The notes beneath the pieces are model-generated. The model was not told the origin of the DNA, did no database searches, and saw only the letters and a list, made by a program, of their open reading frames with translations. Made by a program: the position numbers and the translations under genes. This document shows, one piece after another, positions 10,830-19,629 of a stretch of DNA of 64,000 bases (positions within the stretch are counted from its first letter, which is position 1; every line of letters starts with the position of its first letter). The stretch is from Ensifer adhaerens (GTDB lineage Bacteria > Pseudomonadota > Alphaproteobacteria > Rhizobiales > Rhizobiaceae), in contig NZ_CP083349.1 in NCBI RefSeq assembly GCF_020035535.1, positions 3,870,001-3,934,000 on the forward strand, given 5' to 3'.

Positions 10830-10858
10830 GCCGGCGACACCCGTTGTCGCCGGCTTTT
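10830..10858 (+). terminator. Terminator after zntA
   Basis: A 9-bp stem gccggcgac / gtcgccggc with a 7-nt loop is followed by tttt, 27 bp after the zntA stop. Confidence 0.8.
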
Positions 10859-10890
10859 GGCGTCCAAGTGCCTGTGTATATTCGCGCTGG

Positions 10891-10916
10891 ACTCTCACCA
10901 GCGATCTGATGAGAGT
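10891..10916 (+). promoter_or_regulatory. Possible operator upstream of the nucleoside transport operon
   Basis: An inverted repeat actctca / tgagagt with a 12-bp spacer lies about 135 bp before the ABC ATPase start in an otherwise empty 190-bp leader. It could bind a regulator of the salvage operon. Only the symmetry supports this. Confidence 0.3.
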
Positions 10917-11050
10917 ATAAGGAAGATCACGGTTGAGGGCTTTCGCCCCGAAAAATCGATGATAAACTTAGACCAAATGGTAAAAAAATCGCCGGCACGG
11001 TTTCTGGGAAGAATGCCGAAGCGGGCCAGTTTGGGGATCGCAAGGCCAAT

Positions 11051-12586
11051 ATGGACAATATTGCCATCGAACTGCGTGAGATCGACAAGAGCTTCGGTCC
11101 GGTCCACGCCAACAAGAACATCAATCTAAAAGTCCGCAAGGGGACGATCCACGGCATCATTGGCGAAAACGGTGCGGGAAAATCGACCCTGATGTCGATC
11201 CTCTACGGCTTCTACCAGGCCGATAGCGGTGAAATCCTCGTCGACGGCAAGGCCGTTGCCATCCGCGATCCGAATGCGGCGATCGCAGCCGGCATCGGCA
11301 TGGTCCACCAGCATTTCATGCTGGTCGAGAACTTCACGGTGCTCGAAAACGTCATGCTGGGCGCCGAGGACAGCCAGATCCTCAACAAGGGCATCGCCAA
11401 GGCACGCGTCGAATTGAAGCGGCTGGAGCGCGAATATGCGCTCGAGGTCGATCCGGATGCGCTCATCGAAGAGTTGCCGGTTGGCCTTCAGCAGCGCGTC
11501 GAAATCCTGAAGGCGCTTTATCGCCGGGCCGATATCCTGATCCTCGACGAGCCGACCGGCGTGTTGACGCCGGCGGAAGCCGATCACCTTTTCCGCGTTC
11601 TCGAACAGCTGAAGAGCCAGGGAAAGACCATCATCCTCATCACCCACAAGCTGCGCGAGATCATGGCAATTACCGACGAGGTGTCGGTCATGCGCCGCGG
11701 CGAAATGGTGGCGACACGTACGACGGCCGAGACTTCGGTGGAGGAACTCGCCGAGCTCATGGTAGGCCGCCGCGTGTTGCTGCGCGTCGAGAAGGGCGAA
11801 GCCAAGCCGGGCGACGTCAAGCTTGCGGTCGAGGGACTGACGGTCAAGGATGGCCGCGGCGTCACCATGGTCGACAATGTCTCTTTCAATCTCCGGGCTG
11901 GCGAGATTGTCGGCATCGCCGGTGTTGCCGGCAACGGTCAGTCGGAACTGCTTGAAGCGATTTCTGGCATCCGCCGTGCCATCTCGGGCTCCGTTCTGTT
12001 GAACGGCAAGCCGATCGATGTGACTGGCCGCGCCGACCCGGCTGAACTGCGTGATCGCGGCCTCGCCCATGTGCCGGAAGACCGCCACCATGTCGGCCTC
12101 GTTCTGAAGTTTGAGGAATGTGAAAACGCGATCCTCGGCTACCATCACGACAAGCGCTACCTCAATGGCGTCTTCCTGAACATCGATGCCATCCGCAAGG
12201 ACGCCGAGAAGCGCATTGCCGAGTACGACATCCGCCCGCCGAATCCGCGGCTGAAGACCGCCAATTTCTCCGGCGGCAACCAGCAGAAGATCGTGCTGGC
12301 ACGCGAAATGGAGCGCGGGCCGGATGTGCTGATCATCGGTCAGCCGACGCGCGGCGTCGACGTCGGCGCCATCGAATTCATCCATAGGCGGATCATCGAG
12401 ATGCGCGACCAGGGCATGGCTGTCCTCCTGGTCTCCGTCGAACTCGATGAAATCCGCGCCCTTTCGGACCGTATTTTGGTCATGTTTGCCGGCCGTGTCG
12501 TCGGCGAGCGCGATCCGGATGCGACCGAGGGCGAACTCGGCCTCTTGATGGCCGGCGTTGAAGGCCGCAAGGAGGCCGCAGAATGA
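11051..12586 (+). CDS. Nucleoside/simple-sugar ABC transporter, ATP-binding protein
   Basis: 511 aa with two fused nucleotide-binding domains. The first has a full Walker A, GENGAGKST at 38-46, a Q loop (MVHQHFMLV) and Walker B ILILDEPTGVL near 165. The second has the relaxed GVAGNGQSELLEAI near 292 and signature FSGGNQQKIVLARE near 406. This arrangement is typical of the CUT2/BMP class that imports ribose-like sugars and nucleosides. It is followed by two permeases and three nucleoside-cleaving enzymes, which makes nucleoside uptake the best reading. Its stop overlaps the next start in ATGA. No substrate-binding lipoprotein gene is in the cluster. Confidence 0.9.
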   Translation: MDNIAIELREIDKSFGPVHANKNINLKVRKGTIHGIIGENGAGKSTLMSILYGFYQADSGEILVDGKAVAIRDPNAAIAAGIGMVHQHFMLVENFTVLENVMLGAEDSQILNKGIAKARVELKRLEREYALEVDPDALIEELPVGLQQRVEILKALYRRADILILDEPTGVLTPAEADHLFRVLEQLKSQGKTIILITHKLREIMAITDEVSVMRRGEMVATRTTAETSVEELAELMVGRRVLLRVEKGEAKPGDVKLAVEGLTVKDGRGVTMVDNVSFNLRAGEIVGIAGVAGNGQSELLEAISGIRRAISGSVLLNGKPIDVTGRADPAELRDRGLAHVPEDRHHVGLVLKFEECENAILGYHHDKRYLNGVFLNIDAIRKDAEKRIAEYDIRPPNPRLKTANFSGGNQQKIVLAREMERGPDVLIIGQPTRGVDVGAIEFIHRRIIEMRDQGMAVLLVSVELDEIRALSDRILVMFAGRVVGERDPDATEGELGLLMAGVEGRKEAAE

Positions 12587-13716
12587 GCTCCCCCTATGCT
12601 AAGCTTCCGGGCTGGGTCGAATACGGCCTCATCCCGCTGGTCAACCTCGCGGTTGCCTTCCTCGTTGCCGGGCTCGTCGTGCTGCTCGTCGGGGAAAACC
12701 CGCTGGAGGCCGCCTATCACCTGATCAACGGTGCTTTTGGCCGCGGCGAATATCTCGGCTTCACGCTCTATTACGCCACCACCTTCATCTTCACCGGTCT
12801 TGCGGTGGCGGTCGCCTTCCATGCCGGCCTCTTCAACATCGGCGGTGAAGGTCAGGCCTATGTCGGTGGCATCGGCGTGGCACTCGCCTGCCTCTGGCTC
12901 GACCAGACGATGCCCTGGTTCGTCGTCTTCCCGCTGGCGATCCTTGGTTCCGCTTTCTTCGGTGCGGCCTGGGCCTTCCTGCCGGGCTGGCTGCAGGCCA
13001 AGCGCGGCAGCCATATCGTCATCACGACGATCATGTTCAACTTCATCGCCTCGAGCCTGATGGTCTACCTGCTGACGCGCGTCCTGAAGCCGCTCGGCTC
13101 CATGTCGCCGCAGACCCGCACCTTCGCCGAAGGCGGACAGCTGCCGAAACTCGACTGGCTGCTCGCGATCTTCGGGCTGGATATCGGCACGGCGCCGTTC
13201 AACGTTTCGTTCCTGCTGGCACTGGTTGCTGCCTTCGGCGTCTGGCTGCTGATCTGGCGCACCAAGCTCGGTTATGAAATGCGCACCATGGGCCACAGCC
13301 CCTCGGCGGCGCGTTACGCCGGTATGAGCGAAAGCCGCATCACCGTGATCACCATGATGATCTCGGGCGGCCTTGCCGGCATGATGGCGTTGAACCCGAT
13401 CATGGGTGAACAGGCGCGCATGCAGCTCGATTTCGTGCAGGGTGCGGGCTTCGTCGGCATTGCCGTGGCGTTGATGGGCCGCTCGCATCCCGCCGGCATC
13501 ATTCCGGCTGCGGTTCTCTTCGGCATGCTTTACCAGGGCGGCGCCGAGATCTCGTTCGAAATGCCGTCGATCTCACGCGACATGATCGTCATTATCCAGG
13601 GCCTGGTCATCCTCTTTGCCGGTGCGCTCGAAAACACGTTCAGGCCGGCGATTACCCGGCTGTTCTCGATGCAGGGCCGCCGCGCGGCCGTCGTGGCACA
13701 GACCAAGGGAGCTTGA
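12583..13716 (+). CDS. Nucleoside ABC transporter permease 1
   Basis: 377 aa hydrophobic protein of the branched-chain amino acid / BMP permease family (BPD_transp_2), with about ten predicted membrane spans and the motif FNIGGEGQAYVGG near 86, typical of nucleoside permeases such as NupB/YufP. It starts inside the ATPase stop (ATGA) and ends 4 bp before the second permease, so the three are co-translated. It forms half of the membrane channel. Confidence 0.9.
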   Translation: MSSPYAKLPGWVEYGLIPLVNLAVAFLVAGLVVLLVGENPLEAAYHLINGAFGRGEYLGFTLYYATTFIFTGLAVAVAFHAGLFNIGGEGQAYVGGIGVALACLWLDQTMPWFVVFPLAILGSAFFGAAWAFLPGWLQAKRGSHIVITTIMFNFIASSLMVYLLTRVLKPLGSMSPQTRTFAEGGQLPKLDWLLAIFGLDIGTAPFNVSFLLALVAAFGVWLLIWRTKLGYEMRTMGHSPSAARYAGMSESRITVITMMISGGLAGMMALNPIMGEQARMQLDFVQGAGFVGIAVALMGRSHPAGIIPAAVLFGMLYQGGAEISFEMPSISRDMIVIIQGLVILFAGALENTFRPAITRLFSMQGRRAAVVAQTKGA

Positions 13717-13720
13717 AGCC

Positions 13721-14692
13721 ATGGATTTCTTCCACGTCATCGTGGTGCTCCTTGAGTCCACTATCCGCGTTTCCGTACCGCTGATCTTCGCAGCGCTTGC
13801 CGGGCTCTTCACCGAACGTGCCGGCGTCTTCGACATCGGCCTCGAAGGTAAGATGCTGGGTGCTGCGTTCGCCGCCGGCGCTGTCGCCGCCGTCACCCAG
13901 TCCGTCTGGATGGGCCTGCTCGCGGCCATTCTGATCTCGATCGCTCTGTCGCTGGTGCATGGCTATGCCTCGATCACTCAGCGCGGCAACCAGATCGTTT
14001 CCGGTGTCGCGATCAACTTCATCGTTGCCGGCTCGACGGTTATTCTCGGCGAAGCCTGGTTTCGCCAGGGCGGCCGCACGCCGGCGCTTGGCGAAGGTTC
14101 GCGTTTCCAGACGATCACCTTCCCCTATGCCGACAGCGTCAGGGAGATTCCGATTCTCGGCCCGATCTATTCGGATCTGCTCTCCGGGCATTTCCTTTTG
14201 ACCTATGTCGCCTTCGCCATGGTGCCGATCAGCTGGTGGATCCTCTACCGTACCCGTTTCGGTCTCCGTCTGCGGGCGGTCGGCGAAAATCCGGGTGCAG
14301 TCGACACCGCCGGCATTTCGGTTCTCTGGCTGCGCTATCGTGCCGTCATCTGCTGCGGCATCCTCTGCGGTTTTGCCGGCGCTTATCTGTCGCTGGCGAT
14401 GACCGCCGGCTTCGTCAAGGGCATGACCGCCGGCAAGGGCTATATCGCGCTTGCAGCGCTGATCTTCGCCAAGTGGCGGCCGTTCAACATCATGCTGGCC
14501 TGCCTGCTCTTCGGCTTCCTCGATGCGTTGGCGATCCGTCTCCAGGGCAATCCGCTGCCGCTGATCGGCCAGGTGCCGGTGCAGCTGATGCAGGCGCTGC
14601 CCTACATCCTTACTGTGATCTTGCTTGCCGGCTTCATCGGCAAGGCCATTCCGCCGAAGGCCGGCGGCGTCCCCTATGTCAAGGAGCGCTAG
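13721..14692 (+). CDS. Nucleoside ABC transporter permease 2
   Basis: 323 aa, same permease family, with LFTERAGVFDIGLEGKMLGA near the N terminus, the matching signature of the NupC/YufQ-type second subunit. The start at 13721 is chosen because aaggga lies 10 nt upstream and homologous permeases begin with this hydrophobic segment; the frame is open further upstream inside the previous gene. The cytidine deaminase begins 4 bp after the stop, linking uptake and breakdown. Confidence 0.9.
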   Translation: MDFFHVIVVLLESTIRVSVPLIFAALAGLFTERAGVFDIGLEGKMLGAAFAAGAVAAVTQSVWMGLLAAILISIALSLVHGYASITQRGNQIVSGVAINFIVAGSTVILGEAWFRQGGRTPALGEGSRFQTITFPYADSVREIPILGPIYSDLLSGHFLLTYVAFAMVPISWWILYRTRFGLRLRAVGENPGAVDTAGISVLWLRYRAVICCGILCGFAGAYLSLAMTAGFVKGMTAGKGYIALAALIFAKWRPFNIMLACLLFGFLDALAIRLQGNPLPLIGQVPVQLMQALPYILTVILLAGFIGKAIPPKAGGVPYVKER

Positions 14693-14696
14693 AACC

Positions 14697-15089
14697 ATGG
14701 AAAAGGAACTGTTCGAGGCCGCGCGCGACGCGATGGCCAAGGCGCATGCGCCCTATTCAAAGTTTCCGGTCGGCGCGGCAATCCGCGCCGAGGACGGCAA
14801 GATCTATACCGGCGCCAATATCGAGAACCTGTCGTTCCCTGAGGGATGGTGCGCGGAGACCACGGCCATCAGCCATATGGTCATGGCCGGCCAACGCAAG
14901 ATCCTGGAAGTGGCGGTGATTGCCGAGAAGCTGGCACTCTGCCCGCCCTGCGGCGGCTGCCGTCAGCGGTTGGCCGAGTTTTCTGGCGCCAGCACGCGCA
15001 TCTTCCTCTGCGACGAGACCGGAGTGAAGAAGACCCTGGCGCTGTCGGACCTGCTGCCGCACAGCTTCGAGACCGAGATTCTCGGATGA
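14697..15089 (+). CDS. cdd: Cytidine deaminase
   Basis: 130 aa, the length of the small tetrameric class. Zinc-site motifs are both present: CAETTAI (Cys and catalytic Glu, near 53-59) and CPPCGGCRQ (near 83-91). It converts cytidine and deoxycytidine to uridine and deoxyuridine in the cytosol. The start at 14697 follows the permease stop by 4 bp, and the stop overlaps the phosphorylase start (ATGA). In this operon it feeds deoxyuridine/uridine to the pyrimidine phosphorylase downstream. Confidence 0.95.
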   Translation: MEKELFEAARDAMAKAHAPYSKFPVGAAIRAEDGKIYTGANIENLSFPEGWCAETTAISHMVMAGQRKILEVAVIAEKLALCPPCGGCRQRLAEFSGASTRIFLCDETGVKKTLALSDLLPHSFETEILG

Positions 15090-15892
15090 CCACGGCTGCT
15101 GAATTGCTGAAGGCCCGGCTCGGAGGCCTTTCTCCACGCTATGGCATCGTGCTCGGTTCCGGCCTCGGATCGCTGGTCGACGCGCTCGATGAAACGCTGC
15201 GGCTTTCCTATGCCGACTTACCGGGCTTCCCGGTCAGCAGCGTCTCCGGCCACGCCGGGGAACTCGTGGCCGGAACGCTCTCAGGCGTGCCGGTCGTCAT
15301 GCTCTCCGGTCGTGTGCACTACTACGAGCAGGGCGACGCCAATGCGATGCGCCTGCCGCTGGAAACCCTGAAGGCTCTCGGCATCGAGTGCCTCGTGCTC
15401 ACCAACTCCGCCGGATCGCTACGAGAGGATTTGCCGCCGGGATCGGTGATGCGGATTTCCGACCACATCAACTACTCTGGCTTCAATCCGTTGATCGGCG
15501 TCGAGAGCGACGACCGGTTCGTCGGCATGACCAATGCTTACGATGCCGAGCTTGCCGCGAGAATGCAGGCGAGTGCTGAGCGTCTCGGCATACCGCTCAT
15601 CGACGGCGTCTATATGTGGTTCTCAGGCCCGAGCTTCGAAACGCCGGCCGAGATCCGCATGGCGCGTATCCTCGGCGCGGACGCCGTTGGCATGTCTACG
15701 GTCCCGGAAGTTATCCTTGCGCGCTTTTTCGGTCTCCGCGTCGTCGCAGCCTCCGTCATCACCAATTTCGGCGCCGGCATGACCGGGGGCGAGATTAGCC
15801 ATCACGAGACGAAGGATATGGCCCCTGTCGGTGGCAAGCGGCTCGCCGCTATCCTTGCCGATATGATCGCAGCCGATGCGGTGCACGGGTGA
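15086..15892 (+). CDS. punA: Purine nucleoside phosphorylase, trimeric type
   Basis: 268 aa, type II (trimeric) purine nucleoside phosphorylase. Motifs are LGSGLGSL near 24 (phosphate site), SGRVHYYE near 76, TNSAGSL near 110, GPSFETPAEIR near 182 and VGMSTVPE near 202. The Asn in ITNFGAG near 230 is the residue that favours 6-oxopurines (inosine, guanosine and deoxy forms). It releases base and (deoxy)ribose-1-phosphate. It overlaps cdd in ATGA and the next gene in GTGA. Confidence 0.93.
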   Translation: MTTAAELLKARLGGLSPRYGIVLGSGLGSLVDALDETLRLSYADLPGFPVSSVSGHAGELVAGTLSGVPVVMLSGRVHYYEQGDANAMRLPLETLKALGIECLVLTNSAGSLREDLPPGSVMRISDHINYSGFNPLIGVESDDRFVGMTNAYDAELAARMQASAERLGIPLIDGVYMWFSGPSFETPAEIRMARILGADAVGMSTVPEVILARFFGLRVVAASVITNFGAGMTGGEISHHETKDMAPVGGKRLAAILADMIAADAVHG

Positions 15893-17205
15893 CGATGCTT
15901 CCGCAGGAAACAATCAGGCGCAAGCGCAACGGCGAACGCCTCGCTCCGGCCGAGATCGCCGATTTTGTCCGCGGCCTTTCGGATGGTTCAATCTCCGAAG
16001 GGCAGGTTGCTGCCTTCGCCATGGCTGTCTGGTTCTCCGGCATGAGCCGCGACGAGACCGTGGCGCTGACCCTGGCGATGCGCGACTCCGGCGAAACACT
16101 CGACTGGAGCACAGTCGCTCGCCCAATCGCCGACAAGCATTCGACCGGTGGCGTCGGCGACAATGTCTCGCTGATGTTGGCACCGATCGTTGCTGCCTGC
16201 GGGCTTGCCGTGCCGATGATTTCAGGACGCGGGCTTGGACACACGGGTGGCACGCTCGACAAACTCGAATCGATACCCGGCTATGATATCCAACCGTCGG
16301 CTGCCGTGTTCCGCCGCACGGTCGACGAAATCGGCTGCGCCATTATAGGTCAGACGGCGAACCTCGCTCCGGCAGACAAGCGACTCTATGCGATCCGCGA
16401 CGTGACCGCGACCGTCGATTCGGTACCCCTGATCACCGCTTCGATACTTTCCAAGAAGCTCGCCGCCGGCCTCCAGTCGCTGGTGCTCGACGTCAAGCTC
16501 GGCAATGGCTCCTTCATGAGTGAAGCGAGGGAGGCGGAGGTGTTGGCGCGCTCGCTGGTCGATGTCGCGAACGGCGCCGGTGTCCGCACCTCGGCGCTCC
16601 TGACCGATATGAACGAACCGCTGGCCGATGCGGCCGGCAACGCGTTGGAGATCGACAATTGCCTGGCGTTCCTTCGGTGTGAGAAGAAAGGCACGCGGCT
16701 CGAAACGGTCGTCCTGGCCTTTGCTGGCGAAATGTTGGTGGCGGGGGGCGTCGCTTCTGACACCGAACAGGGTGAAGCGCTGGCAAGCAAGGCGCTTGGC
16801 AGCGGAGCGGCGCTCGAACGTTTCGGAAAAATGGTGCATGCGCTCGGCGGCCCGACGGATTTCGTCGAGCGCTCGGTGGCCTATCTCGGACGTGCGCCGG
16901 TCATCTTGCCGGTCGAAGCGAAACGGTCCGGCTATCTTGCAGCCTGTGAGACCCGAGAGCTGGGCATGGCCGTTATCGCGCTCGGCGGTGGACGGTCGCA
17001 TCCGGATGACAGGATCGATCATCGGGTCGGCTTCGATGCGTTGAAGCCGCTCGGCACGCGGATCGAGAAGGGCGACGTGATCGCCTTCGTGCATGCGGCC
17101 GATCAGGACTCGGCGGAGAGAGCCCGTCATCGCTTGTACGAACTCTACACGTTCGACGATATGGCGCCGGCGAAGCGCTCGCCCATTCTTGCGAGGATTA
17201 CCTGA
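15889..17205 (+). CDS. deoA: Thymidine phosphorylase
   Basis: 438 aa, glycosyltransferase family 3 fold. The signature DKHSTGGVGDNVSL (near 81-94) and SGRGLGHTGGTLDKLE (near 113-128) mark pyrimidine nucleoside phosphorylases. It splits thymidine and deoxyuridine to base and deoxyribose-1-phosphate, which DeoB then isomerises. GTG at 15889 overlaps the previous stop (GTGA); an ATG two codons later is an alternative. Its last 8 bp overlap tail to tail with the protease gene on the other strand. Confidence 0.94.
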   Translation: MTMLPQETIRRKRNGERLAPAEIADFVRGLSDGSISEGQVAAFAMAVWFSGMSRDETVALTLAMRDSGETLDWSTVARPIADKHSTGGVGDNVSLMLAPIVAACGLAVPMISGRGLGHTGGTLDKLESIPGYDIQPSAAVFRRTVDEIGCAIIGQTANLAPADKRLYAIRDVTATVDSVPLITASILSKKLAAGLQSLVLDVKLGNGSFMSEAREAEVLARSLVDVANGAGVRTSALLTDMNEPLADAAGNALEIDNCLAFLRCEKKGTRLETVVLAFAGEMLVAGGVASDTEQGEALASKALGSGAALERFGKMVHALGGPTDFVERSVAYLGRAPVILPVEAKRSGYLAACETRELGMAVIALGGGRSHPDDRIDHRVGFDALKPLGTRIEKGDVIAFVHAADQDSAERARHRLYELYTFDDMAPAKRSPILARIT

Positions 17206-17728
17206 CGAGGTGCAGGGCGCCGTCTTCGACGCGGAACGACGACAGCCGGTTCAAGAACGTCATGCCGATTAGCGTTCCGCTAAGCGCCTTGTCCGGCAGT
17301 ACAAGCGCCTGAACATCGCGCACTGATATGCCGCCGATCTCGATCCGGCTCAGCATCGCCGGAGCTGCTTCGACGACGCCATTGGCGGTGCTGACGCGGG
17401 CGGTGAAGGATAGTGCGCTCGGTGTCAGCCCGAGCCGGCGTGCGGTCGAAATGTTGATGGCAATGGCGCTTGCGCCGGTATCGACCAGGCCGCGTTCGGA
17501 ACGGCCGTTGATGCGGAAGGTGCCGAAGTAATGTCCTCTCCCATCCGCCTCGAGCACCACGCTCCGCCCGGTCGCATATTTGGCCGTGGTCGTGGGTGGA
17601 ACCGCAGGTTCTTCGGCAGCCGTCTTGTCGCCACCTTGCGTCAGGGCCGTCGTTGCCAGGTGCGGAACCACCATGGCTGCAAGCGCGGCCACACCAGCCA
17701 ATGCGAGCAAACGGACGAGCATGGGCAT
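17198..17728 (-). CDS. Clan AA retropepsin-like aspartic protease (TIGR02281 type), membrane-anchored
   Basis: 176 aa. A single hydrophobic segment at residues 5-30 probably anchors it in the inner membrane with the catalytic part in the periplasm. The active-site motif is LVDTGASAIAI (near 81-91), with a second glycine-rich stretch GTLIGMTFLNRL near 151. One aspartic motif means it must dimerise, as retropepsins do. Targets are unknown. It has no obvious link with the salvage genes on either side; its own promoter would lie in 17729-17850. Start ATG at 17728. Confidence 0.85.
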   Translation of the reverse strand: MPMLVRLLALAGVAALAAMVVPHLATTALTQGGDKTAAEEPAVPPTTTAKYATGRSVVLEADGRGHYFGTFRINGRSERGLVDTGASAIAINISTARRLGLTPSALSFTARVSTANGVVEAAPAMLSRIEIGGISVRDVQALVLPDKALSGTLIGMTFLNRLSSFRVEDGALHLVR

Positions 17729-17843
17729 TCCCCCTCAACGGCATCGGATGCAGCAAACTCGAATTGCTGCTGAAACCTTCTATGCGCCAGAAGAATGGCA
17801 CACCGCTTAGGGGCAGTAGACCGGATGACGCCTAAGACGACAT

Positions 17844-17875
17844 AAAAAAGCCGCCGGAAACCGGCGGCTTTCTTG
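17844..17875. terminator. Bidirectional-type terminator at the end of upp
   Basis: A stem aagccgccgg / ccggcggctt with an aaa loop is flanked by an A run and by tttctt. It lies 33 bp past the upp stop, on the reverse strand, and ends the deoB-add-upp unit. Confidence 0.75.
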
Positions 17876-17907
17876 CAGATCTGCAATCCTGGTTAAGGAT
17901 CAGGAAA

Positions 17908-18537
17908 TCATTTGGTGCCGTACATGCGGTCACCCGCATCACCGAGACCGGGCATGATATAGCCGAGCTCGTTCAAGTGGCTATCGATCGACGCGGTAAA
18001 GATCGGCACGTCCGGATGTACACTCTGAAAGTTGCGGATACCCTCGGGGGCGGCAAGCAGGCAGAGGAAGCGGATGTTCTTGGCGCCGCGTTCCTTCAGC
18101 TTGTCGATTGCCGCAATCGAAGAATTGCCGGTGGCGAGCATCGGGTCGACGACGATGATCAGGCGTTCGGACAGGCTTTCCGGCGCCTTGAAGAAATATT
18201 CCACCGCCTGCAGCGTCTCATGGTCGCGATAGACGCCGATGTGGGAGACGCGAGCGGAAGGCACCAGTTCGAGCATGCCTTCGAGCAGACCGTTGCCGGC
18301 ACGCAGGATAGACGCGAAGACCAGCTTCTTGCCTTCGAGGATCGGCGAGTCGATTTCCTGCAGCGGCGTTTCGATCCGCTCCATCGTCAGTTCGAGATCG
18401 CGCGTCACCTCGTAGCAGAGCAAGGTCGAAATCTCTCGGAGAAGCCGGCGGAAACCTGCAGTCGAGGTCTCCTTCTTGCGCATGATGGTCAGCTTGTGTT
18501 GCACAAGCGGATGATCGATCACTGTAACGCCGTTCAT
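17908..18537 (-). CDS. upp: Uracil phosphoribosyltransferase
   Basis: 209 aa, normal length. The PRPP-binding loop [13 protein letters not shown] lies near 128-140, and the C-terminal uracil-binding segment includes [13 protein letters not shown]. It makes UMP from uracil and PRPP and so rescues the base freed by nucleoside phosphorylases. It is third in the reverse-strand set deoB-add-upp, 123 bp after add; that gap may hold a separate promoter. Confidence 0.96.
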   Translation of the reverse strand: MNGVTVIDHPLVQHKLTIMRKKETSTAGFRRLLREISTLLCYEVTRDLELTMERIETPLQEIDSPILEGKKLVFASILRAGNGLLEGMLELVPSARVSHIGVYRDHETLQAVEYFFKAPESLSERLIIVVDPMLATGNSSIAAIDKLKERGAKNIRFLCLLAAPEGIRNFQSVHPDVPIFTASIDSHLNELGYIMPGLGDAGDRMYGTK

Positions 18538-18660
18538 GGCTCACCTTTCCGGATTTTTTGTATCCGTCCTTTTTCCATGGAATGCGTCATTGCCGCAAGG
18601 GTGTTGACCGGCAGGAGAGCGTCATCCCCAGCCGGCCAACCCGAAACGGGAAAGCGGTCC

Positions 18661-19629
18661 TCAGATGCGCGCGAGCAGCCGCTGGCGTGTCGGCTCGTCG
18701 ACGAAGGCCGCCTCGATCGCCGTGCGGGTCATGCCGTTGATCTCTGCGTCGGTGAAGCCCATGACCGCAGAGGCGATGTCATACTCCTGCGCAAGCGAAG
18801 TGTGGAAGAACGGCGGATCGTCGGAGTTGAGCGTCACGCGCACGCCAGCTGCGTGAAGAGCTCTCAGCGGATGCGAGGCGAAGTCCGGGAAGACCTGCAG
18901 CGAAATGTTTGAGCCGGGGCAGACTTCCAGCACGACGCCCGTGTCGGCAAGGCGCCGCACCAGCTCCATGTCTTCGATCGCCCGCACACCGTGGCTGATA
19001 CGGGACGGCCGAACATGGTCGAGCGCGTCGCGGACGCTGAAGGCGCCGGAGAGCTCGCCCGCATGGATCGTCAGGCCGAGGCCGGCGTCACGGACGATGT
19101 CGAAGGCGCGTGCAAAATCGGCTACCTTGTGCATGCGCTCCTCGCCGGCAAGGTTGAAACCGGTGACGAGCGCGTGCTCCCGCTTGGCCGCGAATTCGGC
19201 GGTCTTGATCACGGACTCCGGGCCGAGATGGCGGATGCCGGTGATCAGCATGCGCGACTCGATCCCGGTCTTTTGCCTGGCGGACTCCATGCCGGCGGCA
19301 AGACCCTCGAGATAGGCCTTCGCACCAAGGCCGATTGTGTTGCCGTGGTCGGGCGAAACGATGATCTCGCTGTAGATCGTGCCGGCCTCGGCCAGCTCCG
19401 TCAGATAGGCTTCCGCCAGCAGCGCATAGTCTTCCTCGGTGCGAAACAGCGAGGCGATGGCGTCGTAGCACTTCACGAAACTGGTGAAGTCTTCCCAGAC
19501 GTAGGCCTTGTCGCGGATGATCGCACTGGTATCGATGCCGTATTTCTCGGCCTGGGACAACGCCAGTTCGGGCGGCGTCGCGCCCTCGATATGGCAATGC
19601 AGTTCCGCCTTCTTCAGATGTGCGGTCAA
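18661..19629 (-). CDS. add: Adenosine deaminase
   Basis: 322 aa. Zinc and catalytic motifs of the amidohydrolase fold are present: [10 protein letters not shown] (near 8-17), TIHAGE (near 189), SHGVRAIE (near 213) and NSDDPPFF (near 270). It converts (deoxy)adenosine to (deoxy)inosine, the substrate of the phosphorylase encoded on the facing strand. The start is a TTG at 19629 that overlaps the deoB stop as TTGA, so translation is probably coupled to deoB. Confidence 0.93.
   Translation of the reverse strand: MTAHLKKAELHCHIEGATPPELALSQAEKYGIDTSAIIRDKAYVWEDFTSFVKCYDAIASLFRTEEDYALLAEAYLTELAEAGTIYSEIIVSPDHGNTIGLGAKAYLEGLAAGMESARQKTGIESRMLITGIRHLGPESVIKTAEFAAKREHALVTGFNLAGEERMHKVADFARAFDIVRDAGLGLTIHAGELSGAFSVRDALDHVRPSRISHGVRAIEDMELVRRLADTGVVLEVCPGSNISLQVFPDFASHPLRALHAAGVRVTLNSDDPPFFHTSLAQEYDIASAVMGFTDAEINGMTRTAIEAAFVDEPTRQRLLARI

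Noticed and set aside
13616..13720. Upstream extension of the second nucleoside permease
   Set aside because: It lies inside the previous gene and lacks membrane character; a good ribosome-binding site precedes 13721.
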